From contig JAGDWH010000019.1 in assembly GCA_023269765.1 (NCBI GenBank), forward strand, positions 1-43,131: a stretch of DNA of 43,131 bases, written 5' to 3'. Origin of the DNA: Desulfurococcaceae archaeon (GTDB taxonomy: Archaea > Thermoproteota > Thermoprotei_A > Sulfolobales > Desulfurococcaceae). Made by a program: the position numbers and the translations under genes. The notes beneath the pieces were generated by a model. That model had not been told where the DNA came from, ran no database searches, and saw only the letters and a program-made list of their open reading frames with translations. Below are positions 24,066 through 30,654 of the stretch, in pieces (position 1 is the first letter of the stretch; each line of letters opens with the position of its first letter).

Positions 24066-24414
24066 GAAGCAGCCACCAGCCCGAGAACGCGGAGCACTAA
24101 GTATTTATTCAAGATATTGCAAGCTAAATAAAAGTCTACTAGCTAGAGCTCACATCAATTGAATTGTAAACTAGGCTTAGTGCTTTACGCGAGAATTCTC
24201 ACTAGCTCTCAAAGCCCTCCTGCTCCACAAAGATAGTCGGGAATTCCTGAAACTATTCCAGTAAAAACTCCGCACCGTATTCCTTAAAGCAGAGCGCCCA
24301 GGAGCTCGAAGGATGCTGTGTAGCGTGTGCAAGCTATTTAAGTCCTTCAGCTAAATACTACTTAGAGCGCTTGGCACGTGCCACGCCCGGCTACCAATTA
24401 GGTGAAGCTTGGAG
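24066..24414. other. Non-coding region upstream of the C/D sRNA
   Basis: 349 bases without a credible gene. Visible: the ribosome-binding site for Pop5 (24074-24078, minus strand) and an AT-rich TATA-like TATTTATT near 24099-24106 that could serve Pop5; a second TATA-like CTATTTAAGT near 24330-24339 on the plus strand, which might serve the sRNA. I saw no repeat array and no reading frame of note. Confidence 0.4.
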
Positions 24415-24478
24415 ACGTGCTGATGATGATGCCGCTCCAGAATGAGCTGTGATTACTTCGCGACGAGCTGAAGTACGT
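24415..24478 (+). ncRNA. C/D box guide sRNA
   Basis: Perfect archaeal C/D architecture: C box ATGATGA (24423-24429), 12-nt guide TGCCGCTCCAGA, D' box ATGA (24442-24445; one change from CTGA), 3-nt spacer, C' box GTGATTA (24449-24455; one change from consensus), 12-nt guide CTTCGCGACGAG, D box CTGA (24468-24471). It is closed by a 7-bp stem ACGTGCT (24415-24421) / AGTACGT (24472-24478) with one G-U pair. By the box-plus-five rule the D guide would direct 2'-O-methylation of the U in CUCGU of a target CUCGUCGCGAAG, and the D' guide the second G in UCUGG of UCUGGAGCGGCA. Targets were not searched. L7Ae (3740 here) would nucleate the particle. Confidence 0.88.
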
Positions 24479-24488
24479 GTTTTAAACC
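24479..24488 (+). promoter_or_regulatory. TATA box of tRNA-Leu
   Basis: GTTTTAAACC, about 30 bases before the tRNA 5' end, directly after the sRNA terminal stem; correct spacing for an archaeal tRNA promoter. Confidence 0.55.
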
Positions 24489-24512
24489 CCTATAGAAATA
24501 TTCTACTTTGGC

Positions 24513-24597
24513 GCGGGGGTGCCCGAGCCTGGTCAAAGGGGGCGGACTTAAGATCCGCTGGCGTAGGCCTGCGTGGGTTCAAATCCCACCCCCCGCA
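24513..24597 (+). tRNA. tRNA-Leu (anticodon UAA)
   Basis: 85-nt class II tRNA. Acceptor GCGGGGG pairs with CCCCCGC and A is the discriminator; anticodon stem GCGGA/TCCGC with loop CTTAAGA (anticodon at 24549-24551); a long variable arm GGCGTAGGCCTGC; T arm GTGGG-TTCAAAT-CCCAC. No intron and no encoded CCA. The two purine-rich D-loop and long variable arm are as expected for leucine. Confidence 0.97.
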
Positions 24598-24641
24598 CTC
24601 GGTGCCCAATGCTTTCAAACCCCTGAATGAGGTGCGCAGAC

Positions 24642-24920
24642 TTGAAGTACCTCGAGATCACTGTTAGTAGTAAGGGCTGCCCCTCCTGTATTGCGACAAT
24701 AGTGCCTCACCTGCTCAAAATACCTGGAGTCAAAGGAGCTAGAGTTATTGGGAAGAGAGTTATCGTCGTACTAGACGACGAAGCCGATCCCCTCAAAGTC
24801 GTGGAGTCGAGAGAAGTTGTAGACTTCTATAACATTGAGTCCTGGAGAGTCCTCGGCGAAAACCCAGTTGGCAGGGCGGTCTACAGCTTGAAGACTAGTA
24901 GTTATAGTTCTTGGTCCTGA
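24642..24920 (+). CDS. HMA-like metal-binding protein with CPSC motif
   Basis: About 92 residues from TTG 24642 (MKYLEITVSSKGCPSCIA), chosen because GAGGTG (24629-24634) is seven bases upstream; an in-frame ATG at 24627 would overlap that site. The pattern is ferredoxin-like: strand, CxxC (CPSC, residues ~13-16), helix IVPHLLKIPGV, then KGARVIGKRVIVVLDD, like heavy-metal-associated (HMA) domains that carry copper. No membrane ATPase or transporter gene is adjacent, so a freestanding chaperone role is possible but unproved. The Ser/Tyr-rich tail is not conserved in look. Confidence 0.6.
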   Translation: MKYLEITVSSKGCPSCIATIVPHLLKIPGVKGARVIGKRVIVVLDDEADPLKVVESREVVDFYNIESWRVLGENPVGRAVYSLKTSSYSSWS

Positions 24921-24993
24921 GCTTTTCAAAATAAACGCTTTATTAGCATCCACAATACTAAACCTTTTTGGATCGCGCTGGTGGGTGTAAGCA

Positions 24994-25734
24994 GTGGGCC
25001 TGCCAATGGCAGCTGCATACGACAGGGCTATCACGATATTTTCGCCTGATGGCAGAGTCTACCAAGTAGAGTACGCTTTCGAAGCTGTGAGAAGGGGCTG
25101 GACCACTATAGGGCTAAAGACTAAAACTACAGCGTTAGTGGCTGCCGAGAAGCGAAAGATATCTGCCCTCTCAGACGAGACCACTATTCAGAAAGTATTC
25201 AAAATAGATGATCACATAGGTGCAAGCTACGCTGGAATGGCGGGTGACGGCAGGATCTTAATAAACTATGCAATACAGCAAGCACTGCTACACAGGTTTT
25301 ACTACGACGAGTTAATTCCAGTAGAGTACGTGACGAAGCTTGTGTGTGACATTAAACAAATGTACACGCAGCACGCTGGTGTCAGACCCTTCGGAGTCTC
25401 AATAATATTCGCGGGGGTTGATGAAAGCGGTACACAGCTATTTATGACAGAACCCAGTGGCAGGGACTTAGGCTACTACGCCACCGCCATAGGAGAAAAA
25501 GCGAGTCAAGTACTTGAATTCTTGGAGAAGAACTACAGCTATGATCTCGACGTCAAGAGCAGCATAAAACTCGCCATACAAGCCATAATTGGCATCGTAG
25601 AATCCAAGCCCTACGAGAACTTTATTGAACTAGGCTACGCCGACATATACAGTAAGAAGTTCAGAATTTTGAGGCCCGAGGAGATAAGAGAGTACATTAA
25701 AGAACTCGTGAGTGAAGGAAAAATAAAGGCTTAA
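24994..25734 (+). CDS. psmA: Proteasome alpha subunit
   Basis: Structural ring subunit of the 20S proteasome. The YDRAITIFSPDGRVYQVEYAFEAVRRGWTTIGLK N-terminal helix H0 and gate region are diagnostic; GMAGDGRILI, RPFGVSIIFAGVD and AIGEKA follow. 246 residues. GTG 24994 follows GGTGGGTG. The C-terminal helix ends ELVSEGKIKA. Alpha rather than beta, since there is no catalytic Thr propeptide. It begins the downstream half of the exosome superoperon. Confidence 0.96.
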   Translation: MGLPMAAAYDRAITIFSPDGRVYQVEYAFEAVRRGWTTIGLKTKTTALVAAEKRKISALSDETTIQKVFKIDDHIGASYAGMAGDGRILINYAIQQALLHRFYYDELIPVEYVTKLVCDIKQMYTQHAGVRPFGVSIIFAGVDESGTQLFMTEPSGRDLGYYATAIGEKASQVLEFLEKNYSYDLDVKSSIKLAIQAIIGIVESKPYENFIELGYADIYSKKFRILRPEEIREYIKELVSEGKIKA

Positions 25735-25778
25735 ACGGGTTTTTAAATATTCTAAGCCAGTAGTGGCTTTGCGCAAGG

Positions 25779-25790
25779 CATTTAAATCCG
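25779..25790 (+). promoter_or_regulatory. Promoter of sbds/exosome operon
   Basis: CATTTAAATCCG, ~25-36 bases before the SBDS TTG at 25815, in the 80-base gap after psmA; another AT-rich box GTTTTTAAATAT begins at 25738. The downstream genes are nearly contiguous, so this promoter may drive SBDS, Rrp4, Rrp41, Rrp42 and beyond. Confidence 0.45.
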
Positions 25791-25814
25791 CATGTCACTT
25801 AGTGGTGTCGTCTC

Positions 25815-26510
25815 TTGAAAGAAAAGTACGTCATAGCTAAGTACGAGGCAAAGGGTCACCGCTTTGAAGTTCTCGTCGACCCGGATAAAGCCCTTCAGTT
25901 GAGAGAAGGCAAGAGCATAAGCTTGGACGAGGTCCTAGTGAGCGACTTCATATACAGGGATGCCCGAAAGGGCTTGAAGGCCTCACCTGAGGCTATGAAG
26001 GCTGTTTTCGGCACTGATGACCCAAGGAAAGTGGCACTTGAAATAATCAAGAAAGGTGAAATACAGCTAACTGCTGAGCAGCGAAAGAAGCTAATTGAGG
26101 AAAAAAAGGCTCAAGTACTCAACTTAATAGCCAAAAACGTTGTAGACCCGAAGACAAAGCTACCCATACCCATTAAGAGACTAGAACTGGCTATGGAGCA
26201 AGCCAGAGTCTCTATAGATCCATTTAAGCCGGCCGAGCAACAGTTAGAAGAGATAATACATCAACTCGCAAGGATAATACCAATAAAAGTCGCAAAAGCT
26301 ACGGCCATTGTTAAATTGCCGGCCGAGGCCTCGAGCAGAGGGCTTAAGGCCCTCCAGGGAATGGGCACTATTAAGCAGACGAGATGGCTTAGTGATGGCA
26401 GTCTAGAAGTTGAAATTGAAATACCTGCTGGCATGCAACAAGAGCTCATTGACCGCGTCAACGCCATTACTAGAGGTAGTGGAGACGTAAAAATAATTAG
26501 CGTGATGTAG
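25815..26510 (+). CDS. sbds: Ribosome maturation protein SBDS (SDO1 homolog)
   Basis: Releases aIF6 from the large subunit during ribosome maturation in the eukaryotic system. 231 residues: N-terminal FYSH domain with YEAKGHRFEVLVDPDKA and the SDFIYRDARKG loop (about residues 46-56), then helical domain II, and a C-terminal ferredoxin-like domain (LPAEASSRGLKALQGMG). It starts at TTG 25815 and ends two bases before Rrp4. Confidence 0.96.
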   Translation: MKEKYVIAKYEAKGHRFEVLVDPDKALQLREGKSISLDEVLVSDFIYRDARKGLKASPEAMKAVFGTDDPRKVALEIIKKGEIQLTAEQRKKLIEEKKAQVLNLIAKNVVDPKTKLPIPIKRLELAMEQARVSIDPFKPAEQQLEEIIHQLARIIPIKVAKATAIVKLPAEASSRGLKALQGMGTIKQTRWLSDGSLEVEIEIPAGMQQELIDRVNAITRGSGDVKIISVM

Positions 26511-26512
26511 AC

Positions 26513-27241
26513 GTGAAGATTCTCGTAGCAGACCGCCAGCTCGTGAGGCCTGGTGATTGCTTAGCTATTTTAGAAGGCGACGAGATACCACCGGGACCTG
26601 GCTTAAAGCACTTTCCAGACAAGCACATATACGTACTAGGAGAGAAAGTGTACAGCGACGTCCTCGGCGTTGTCAGCATTGAAGACGGCAAAAGCATAAG
26701 CGTAATACCCCTTGAAAGCGTGTACATTCCACGTAAAGACGATGTTGTTATTGGAATAGTGGTAGATATTGGGCTGACAGTGTGGCTCGTAGACATTAAA
26801 GCGCCATACAAGGCTATACTACCAGCTGGCGATGTCATTGAAGGGTTTAATCCGGCTGTTCACAACTTGAGAAGCTACTTAGACGTGGGCGACTTTGTCG
26901 TGGCCAAGGTTGCTGCTTTTGACAGGCTTAGGGATCCGCTACTAACAGTTAAGGGAAAGGGCTTGGGAAAAGTCACTGAAGGCTTTGTAATAGATATAAA
27001 GCCCAGCAAAGTGGCCAGAGTCGTTGGCAAAAAAGGCAGTATGTACAACGTCCTCGTTTCGTATACTAAGTGCGAGGTGCTCGTTGGCTCAAACGGCTAC
27101 ATACTAGCCAAGTGCCCAAGCGAACAGGCCCTTAAGGCCCTCATAAAAGCAATTAAACTCATTGAAGCCAAAGCTCACCTGCGTGGACTTACCGAAGAAG
27201 TCAAGACTCTTCTAGAACTAGAGCTGGGTGTAAAGGCGTGA
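26513..27241 (+). CDS. rrp4: Exosome subunit Rrp4 (S1/KH cap protein)
   Basis: RNA-binding cap of the archaeal exosome. 242 residues: an N-terminal domain with VRPGDCLA, an S1 domain at ~70-150 ([18 protein letters not shown]), and a KH-type domain at ~160-225 with [29 protein letters not shown] 26513 lies immediately after the SBDS stop. It overlaps Rrp41 by 4 bases (GTGA). Confidence 0.95.
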   Translation: MKILVADRQLVRPGDCLAILEGDEIPPGPGLKHFPDKHIYVLGEKVYSDVLGVVSIEDGKSISVIPLESVYIPRKDDVVIGIVVDIGLTVWLVDIKAPYKAILPAGDVIEGFNPAVHNLRSYLDVGDFVVAKVAAFDRLRDPLLTVKGKGLGKVTEGFVIDIKPSKVARVVGKKGSMYNVLVSYTKCEVLVGSNGYILAKCPSEQALKALIKAIKLIEAKAHLRGLTEEVKTLLELELGVKA

Positions 27242-27969
27242 GCTCTAAGCCTGTTCTAATTAGAGATGATGGAACCAGACTCGATGGGAGAAAACCAGAT
27301 GAAATGAGGCCGGTAAAAATAACCATAGGTGTGCTGAAGAACGCCAACGGCAGCGCTCTAGTCGAGTACGGAGGCACTAAGGTTCTTGCCGCCGTCTATG
27401 GACCCCGCGAAGTCTTGCCGAGGCACCTAGCCCTTCCTGATAGGGCTATTTTGAGAGTTAGATATCACATGGCTCCATTCTCGACTGAGGAGAGAAAAAG
27501 CCCTGCACCCACGAGGAGGGAAATAGAGCTTTCAAAGGTTATCAGAGAAGCCCTAGAGGCCGTTGTGTTCACCAACATGTTCCCGCGTGCAGGCATAGAT
27601 GTGTTTATTGAAGTACTCCAAGCAGATGGTGGTACTAGAACAGCGGGCCTCACGGCCGCATCAATAGCATTAGCAGATGCCGGGATTCCAATGCGCGACC
27701 TCGTCATAGGCGTTGCCGTAGGCAAAGTAAACGGTGTTCTCGTGCTCGACGTAAACGAGCTCGAAGACCAGTATGGCGAAGCCGACATGCCCGTTGGTGT
27801 TCTTCCGAACCTCAACGAAGTAGTGCTGCTCCAGCTCAACGGCGTCTTAACGAGAGAGGAGTTCAATAAGGCGCTAGACATGGCGTTTAAGGCTGCTGAA
27901 CACATCTACAAGCTGGCTAAAGAAGCATTCTACGTAAAGTACACCAAAGTAGTCGAAGAGGTGAAGTAG
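27238..27969 (+). CDS. rrp41: Exosome subunit Rrp41 (catalytic RNase PH-like)
   Basis: Phosphorolytic 3'-5' exonuclease subunit that forms the hexameric ring with Rrp42. 243 residues: [23 protein letters not shown]-type [11 protein letters not shown] in [11 protein letters not shown], and the catalytic region [11 protein letters not shown] plus [12 protein letters not shown] with its conserved aspartate (EDxxGExDMP). Presence of that aspartate marks it as the active subunit rather than Rrp42. Its stop is immediately followed by the Rrp42 start. Confidence 0.96.
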   Translation: MSSKPVLIRDDGTRLDGRKPDEMRPVKITIGVLKNANGSALVEYGGTKVLAAVYGPREVLPRHLALPDRAILRVRYHMAPFSTEERKSPAPTRREIELSKVIREALEAVVFTNMFPRAGIDVFIEVLQADGGTRTAGLTAASIALADAGIPMRDLVIGVAVGKVNGVLVLDVNELEDQYGEADMPVGVLPNLNEVVLLQLNGVLTREEFNKALDMAFKAAEHIYKLAKEAFYVKYTKVVEEVK

Positions 27970-28836
27970 GTGAGCATTACTCCCGAGAAAGAACCTATTC
28001 CAAGGCTTTATGTTGAGCACATGAAGAAAATGCTAGAACACGGAGAAAGAATTGATGGGCGCGGCCTGCTTGACTACAGAAGCATCCGAGTCATTCTAAG
28101 CCCAATCGAAAAAGCCGATGGAAGCGCTCTAGTCAAGCTCGGCAAAACCCAGGTTCTCGTGGGCGTTAAGCTAGAGCTCGGATCCCCATATAAGGATAGA
28201 CCAAGTGAAGGGGTTTTGCAAGTACATGCAGAGTTCGTTCCACTGGCATCACCCTCGTTCGAGCCAGGTCCGCCAGATGAAAACGCTATTGAGCTAGCAA
28301 GAGTTATTGATAGGGCTCTGAGAGAGCCCAGAGTAGTAGACCTAGAGAAGCTAGTCATAGAACCAGCTAAGCTCGCCTGGGTTGTGTATAACGACATATA
28401 CTTACTAGACCACGCTGGCAACGTTACAGACGCAGGCATGCTTGCATCTATACTAGCACTCGCTACAACCAAGCTTCCCCGACTACTAAAAACTGAGGCA
28501 GGCGACTACAAAATCGATAGGAGCACTAAGGCAGGAGCGCTCCCCTTGAAAACCCTCGTAGTAACCGTTACATTAGGTATTATTGGAAATGCCATTTTAG
28601 TGGATCCAACAGTAGAAGAAGAATACCTGGTGGACTCCATAATCACCATTGCTGTTGATGAAAATGGTAGGATATGTGGCATTCAAAAAAGAGGAGAGAG
28701 GGGTATTGAGAGAAGCGTTCTTAATAAGGCGGTTGACGTAGCAATTGAAAAAGGATTATGGCTTATAGGACATGTGAAGAACATACTAAATAACCCCGAG
28801 AAGTATGTTAGTCCACTCTCGGACATGGGTGCTTAA
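27970..28836 (+). CDS. rrp42: Exosome subunit Rrp42 (RNase PH-like, structural)
   Basis: Partner of Rrp41 in the hexameric ring; inactive by itself but contributes to RNA binding. 288 residues: RIDGRGLLDYRSIRV, KADGSALVKLGKTQVLVGVKLE, FEPGPPDENAIELARVIDRALRE and VDPTVEEEYLVDSIITIAVDE. The Rrp41-type EDxxGExDMP catalytic block is replaced, as expected. GTG 27970 follows AGTAGG across the Rrp41 stop. Confidence 0.95.
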   Translation: MSITPEKEPIPRLYVEHMKKMLEHGERIDGRGLLDYRSIRVILSPIEKADGSALVKLGKTQVLVGVKLELGSPYKDRPSEGVLQVHAEFVPLASPSFEPGPPDENAIELARVIDRALREPRVVDLEKLVIEPAKLAWVVYNDIYLLDHAGNVTDAGMLASILALATTKLPRLLKTEAGDYKIDRSTKAGALPLKTLVVTVTLGIIGNAILVDPTVEEEYLVDSIITIAVDENGRICGIQKRGERGIERSVLNKAVDVAIEKGLWLIGHVKNILNNPEKYVSPLSDMGA

Positions 28837-28838
28837 AA

Positions 28839-29099
28839 ATGGGTAGAACGAGAGTTGTTGGAATAGCTGGTAGGTATGGCGCAAGGTATGGTGCCACGCT
28901 AAGAAAGAAAGTGAAGGAAGTGCTAGAAAAGAGGTACGAGCCCTACACGTGCCCGTTTTGTGCACATACCGGCAGAGTAGTTAGAATAAGTACTGGAATA
29001 TGGATGTGCAAGAAGTGTGGAATGAAGTGGGCTGGAGGCTCGTACCTGCCGAGAACAGGTCTTTCGAAGACCTTTCCGAGCATTATAATTAGGGAATAG
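28839..29099 (+). CDS. rpl37ae: Ribosomal protein L37Ae (L43e)
   Basis: Zinc-ribbon large-subunit protein of 86 residues. GRYGARYGATLRKKVKEV at the N-terminus; zinc ligands CPFC (~38-41) and CKKC (~57-60); terminal GLSKTFPSIIIRE. ATG 28839 begins two bases after the Rrp42 stop. In most crenarchaea rpoP follows; here the Brix gene begins five bases later and no RpoP is encoded. Confidence 0.95.
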   Translation: MGRTRVVGIAGRYGARYGATLRKKVKEVLEKRYEPYTCPFCAHTGRVVRISTGIWMCKKCGMKWAGGSYLPRTGLSKTFPSIIIRE

Positions 29100-29104
29100 C
29101 GCTT

Positions 29105-29683
29105 TTGATTCTTGTAACAACTTCCCACAAACCTTCTGCCAGGACTAGAAGCTTCGTCAAAGACCTCGTCTCAGTAATTCCTTTTTCTCGTAGAACTAAC
29201 AGAGGCCACAAAACTCTCGCAGAGCTGGCGCTCGAGACTAAGAGGTCTGGCTTTAGCTACTTAGTACTAGTTAGGGAGAAACGGGGCAATCCCGGTGCCA
29301 TAGACTTCTACGAGGTACTAGGCAACCGCCTCCACCCAGAAACGAGGCTGGTGGCTAGAGTTGTCTTGGGCGGCATTACACTATCGCGTGAAAACCCCTT
29401 AGCATCGAGGGCTTATGGGGCAAAGAGCGTCAACATAGACTTCTCTCAGTGCATTTCAGATGACTGCTTCTTCTTAGCAGACCTACTACTAAAGGTACTT
29501 GGCAGGGTAGTTAGCGATAACTATGATCTGAAACTAGTACTTGAAGAGGAGAAGTACATAGTTTTGAAGTGCCTAAATGTTCATGGAGCCCTAGTTGGGC
29601 CTGTGCTGAAAATCGCAAGAGTATTTAGAGGCGAGGAGCTTGCTAAAGGTCAAAGTAACCTACAGAGTAGAAGTGCCCTCTGA
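29105..29683 (+). CDS. Brix-domain protein (archaeal Imp4-like, Mil)
   Basis: Probable rRNA-processing/assembly factor related to eukaryotic Imp4. 192 residues with ILVTTSHKPSARTRSFVKDLVSVIP at the start, RRTNRGHKTLAELA, LVLVREKRGNPGAIDFYEV and a GPVLKIARVFR end, the sigma-like Brix pattern. It starts at TTG 29105 and overlaps the Pcc1 gene by 44 bases. Archaeal Brix proteins have a known structure but no firmly established target. Confidence 0.85.
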   Translation: MILVTTSHKPSARTRSFVKDLVSVIPFSRRTNRGHKTLAELALETKRSGFSYLVLVREKRGNPGAIDFYEVLGNRLHPETRLVARVVLGGITLSRENPLASRAYGAKSVNIDFSQCISDDCFFLADLLLKVLGRVVSDNYDLKLVLEEEKYIVLKCLNVHGALVGPVLKIARVFRGEELAKGQSNLQSRSAL

Positions 29684-29882
29684 AAGGCTTGCCAAGGCTC
29701 TCTGGAAGTCGCTAAAACCTGATGCCTCAAACCTCCCAGAAAAGTGCGAAGTTGATATCGGCACTAGTGGTAGAAGCGTGGTTGTGGAAATAAGCTGCGT
29801 GAGTATTAGTAAGCTGCGTGCTTTGAGCAACAGCTTTATAGGCGTCTTGTCCCTACTATTAAAGGTTGCTGGCGAGGCTTAG
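29640..29882 (+). CDS. pcc1: KEOPS subunit Pcc1
   Basis: Small dimerising KEOPS subunit. 80 residues: VTYRVEVPSERLAKALWKSLKPD, a second strand pair VVVEISCVSISKLRALSNSFIG carrying the RAxxNS signature of Pcc1 (about residues 59-65), and a helix to the end. TTG 29640 has GAGGAGC just upstream, inside the Brix gene. COG2892 members are known from this position in the exosome superoperon. A divergent paralog lies at 14985, and Kae1 and Bud32 are at 11021 and 12022; Cgi121 is not in the window. Confidence 0.8.
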   Translation: MLKVKVTYRVEVPSERLAKALWKSLKPDASNLPEKCEVDIGTSGRSVVVEISCVSISKLRALSNSFIGVLSLLLKVAGEA

Positions 29883-29896
29883 CAACTGGTGTAAAC

Positions 29897-30262
29897 ATGT
29901 CCGAGAAAACACTACCACCAGAGGTACAGCAACTCTTAGTTCAGTACCAGACTCTCCGAGATCATTATGTAAAAATAGAGGCCGAGCTGCGGGTAGTCGA
30001 GGCCGAGCTCGGCGAAATAGAGAGCATAATTGACGCACTAAAAAATCTGAGTGATGACGCCGAGATTTACAAGGCCACGGGGCACGTTCTAATTAAGAAG
30101 GCCAAGGCAGAAGTAATGAAAGAGCTCGAGGAGAGGAAGGAACTACTCACTATTAAGAGAGATAAGTATAGAAAGCAGCTCGAATTTCTCACTAAGCAGT
30201 TGAGCAGCCTAGAGAGCAAAATACGCGAAGCCCTTGAGAAACACGGGCTAGTAACTAGGTGA
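29897..30262 (+). CDS. pfdB: Prefoldin beta subunit
   Basis: Chaperone subunit (GimC beta) delivering unfolded proteins to the thermosome. 121 residues, almost entirely a two-helix coiled coil joined by a beta hairpin: PPEVQQLLVQYQTLRDHYVKIEAEL, then DDAEIYKATGHVLIKKAKAEV around residues 52-72 and a return helix LEERKELLTIKRDKYRKQ. ATG 29897. It closes the exosome superoperon as in other archaea and overlaps the next gene by 4 bases. Confidence 0.94.
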   Translation: MSEKTLPPEVQQLLVQYQTLRDHYVKIEAELRVVEAELGEIESIIDALKNLSDDAEIYKATGHVLIKKAKAEVMKELEERKELLTIKRDKYRKQLEFLTKQLSSLESKIREALEKHGLVTR

Positions 30263-30597
30263 ATGCTCTGGAAAAGGGCACTAGTAGAAACAAACCGCTT
30301 TTCTCAATACTACTAAGCATGCCGGAAGACCGCCTCGAAGAACTCATTAGTGCTCTTGAAAAAGAGCTAGAAAAGTACCTCGAGAACGCGCTTCCCCCAA
30401 AGACTGATTACAGTGTTGTAATTAGCGTAGCTAAGAAAGAAGACCGCGTAGACGTCGCACTCGATGTTGTCATTAGAGGTGGTGCTGCGCACCAAGGCGA
30501 CTTCGACAAGGTAGCCTCAGAAGCCATTGGCTACGCCAAAAGAAGGCTCGTAAAGCTCCTCGAAGAAAGTGAGGCAGAGGCTATTAAAGGAGATTGA
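30259..30597 (+). CDS. Small conserved archaeal protein (DUF3194-like)
   Basis: 112 residues, function unknown. Helical start (MPEDRLEELISALEKELEKYL) followed by YSVVISVAKKEDRVDVALDVVIRGG strands and a helical end, the pattern I associate with DUF3194, which accompanies prefoldin beta in crenarchaea. GTG 30259 overlaps the pfdB stop; an in-frame ATG at 30319 would remove 20 residues and give MPEDRLEEL. Neither has a clear ribosome-binding site. Confidence 0.6.
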   Translation: MNALEKGTSRNKPLFSILLSMPEDRLEELISALEKELEKYLENALPPKTDYSVVISVAKKEDRVDVALDVVIRGGAAHQGDFDKVASEAIGYAKRRLVKLLEESEAEAIKGD

Positions 30598-30654
30598 ACT
30601 AATAAGTTGCTATCTTGGAATAGTAGATCGTGTGCTTAAAGAGGTGCTCGTACA

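Noticed and set aside
24513..24597. tRNA-Leu as an integration site for the inserted genes
   Set aside because: I saw no repeat of the tRNA 3' end nearby and no integrase gene.
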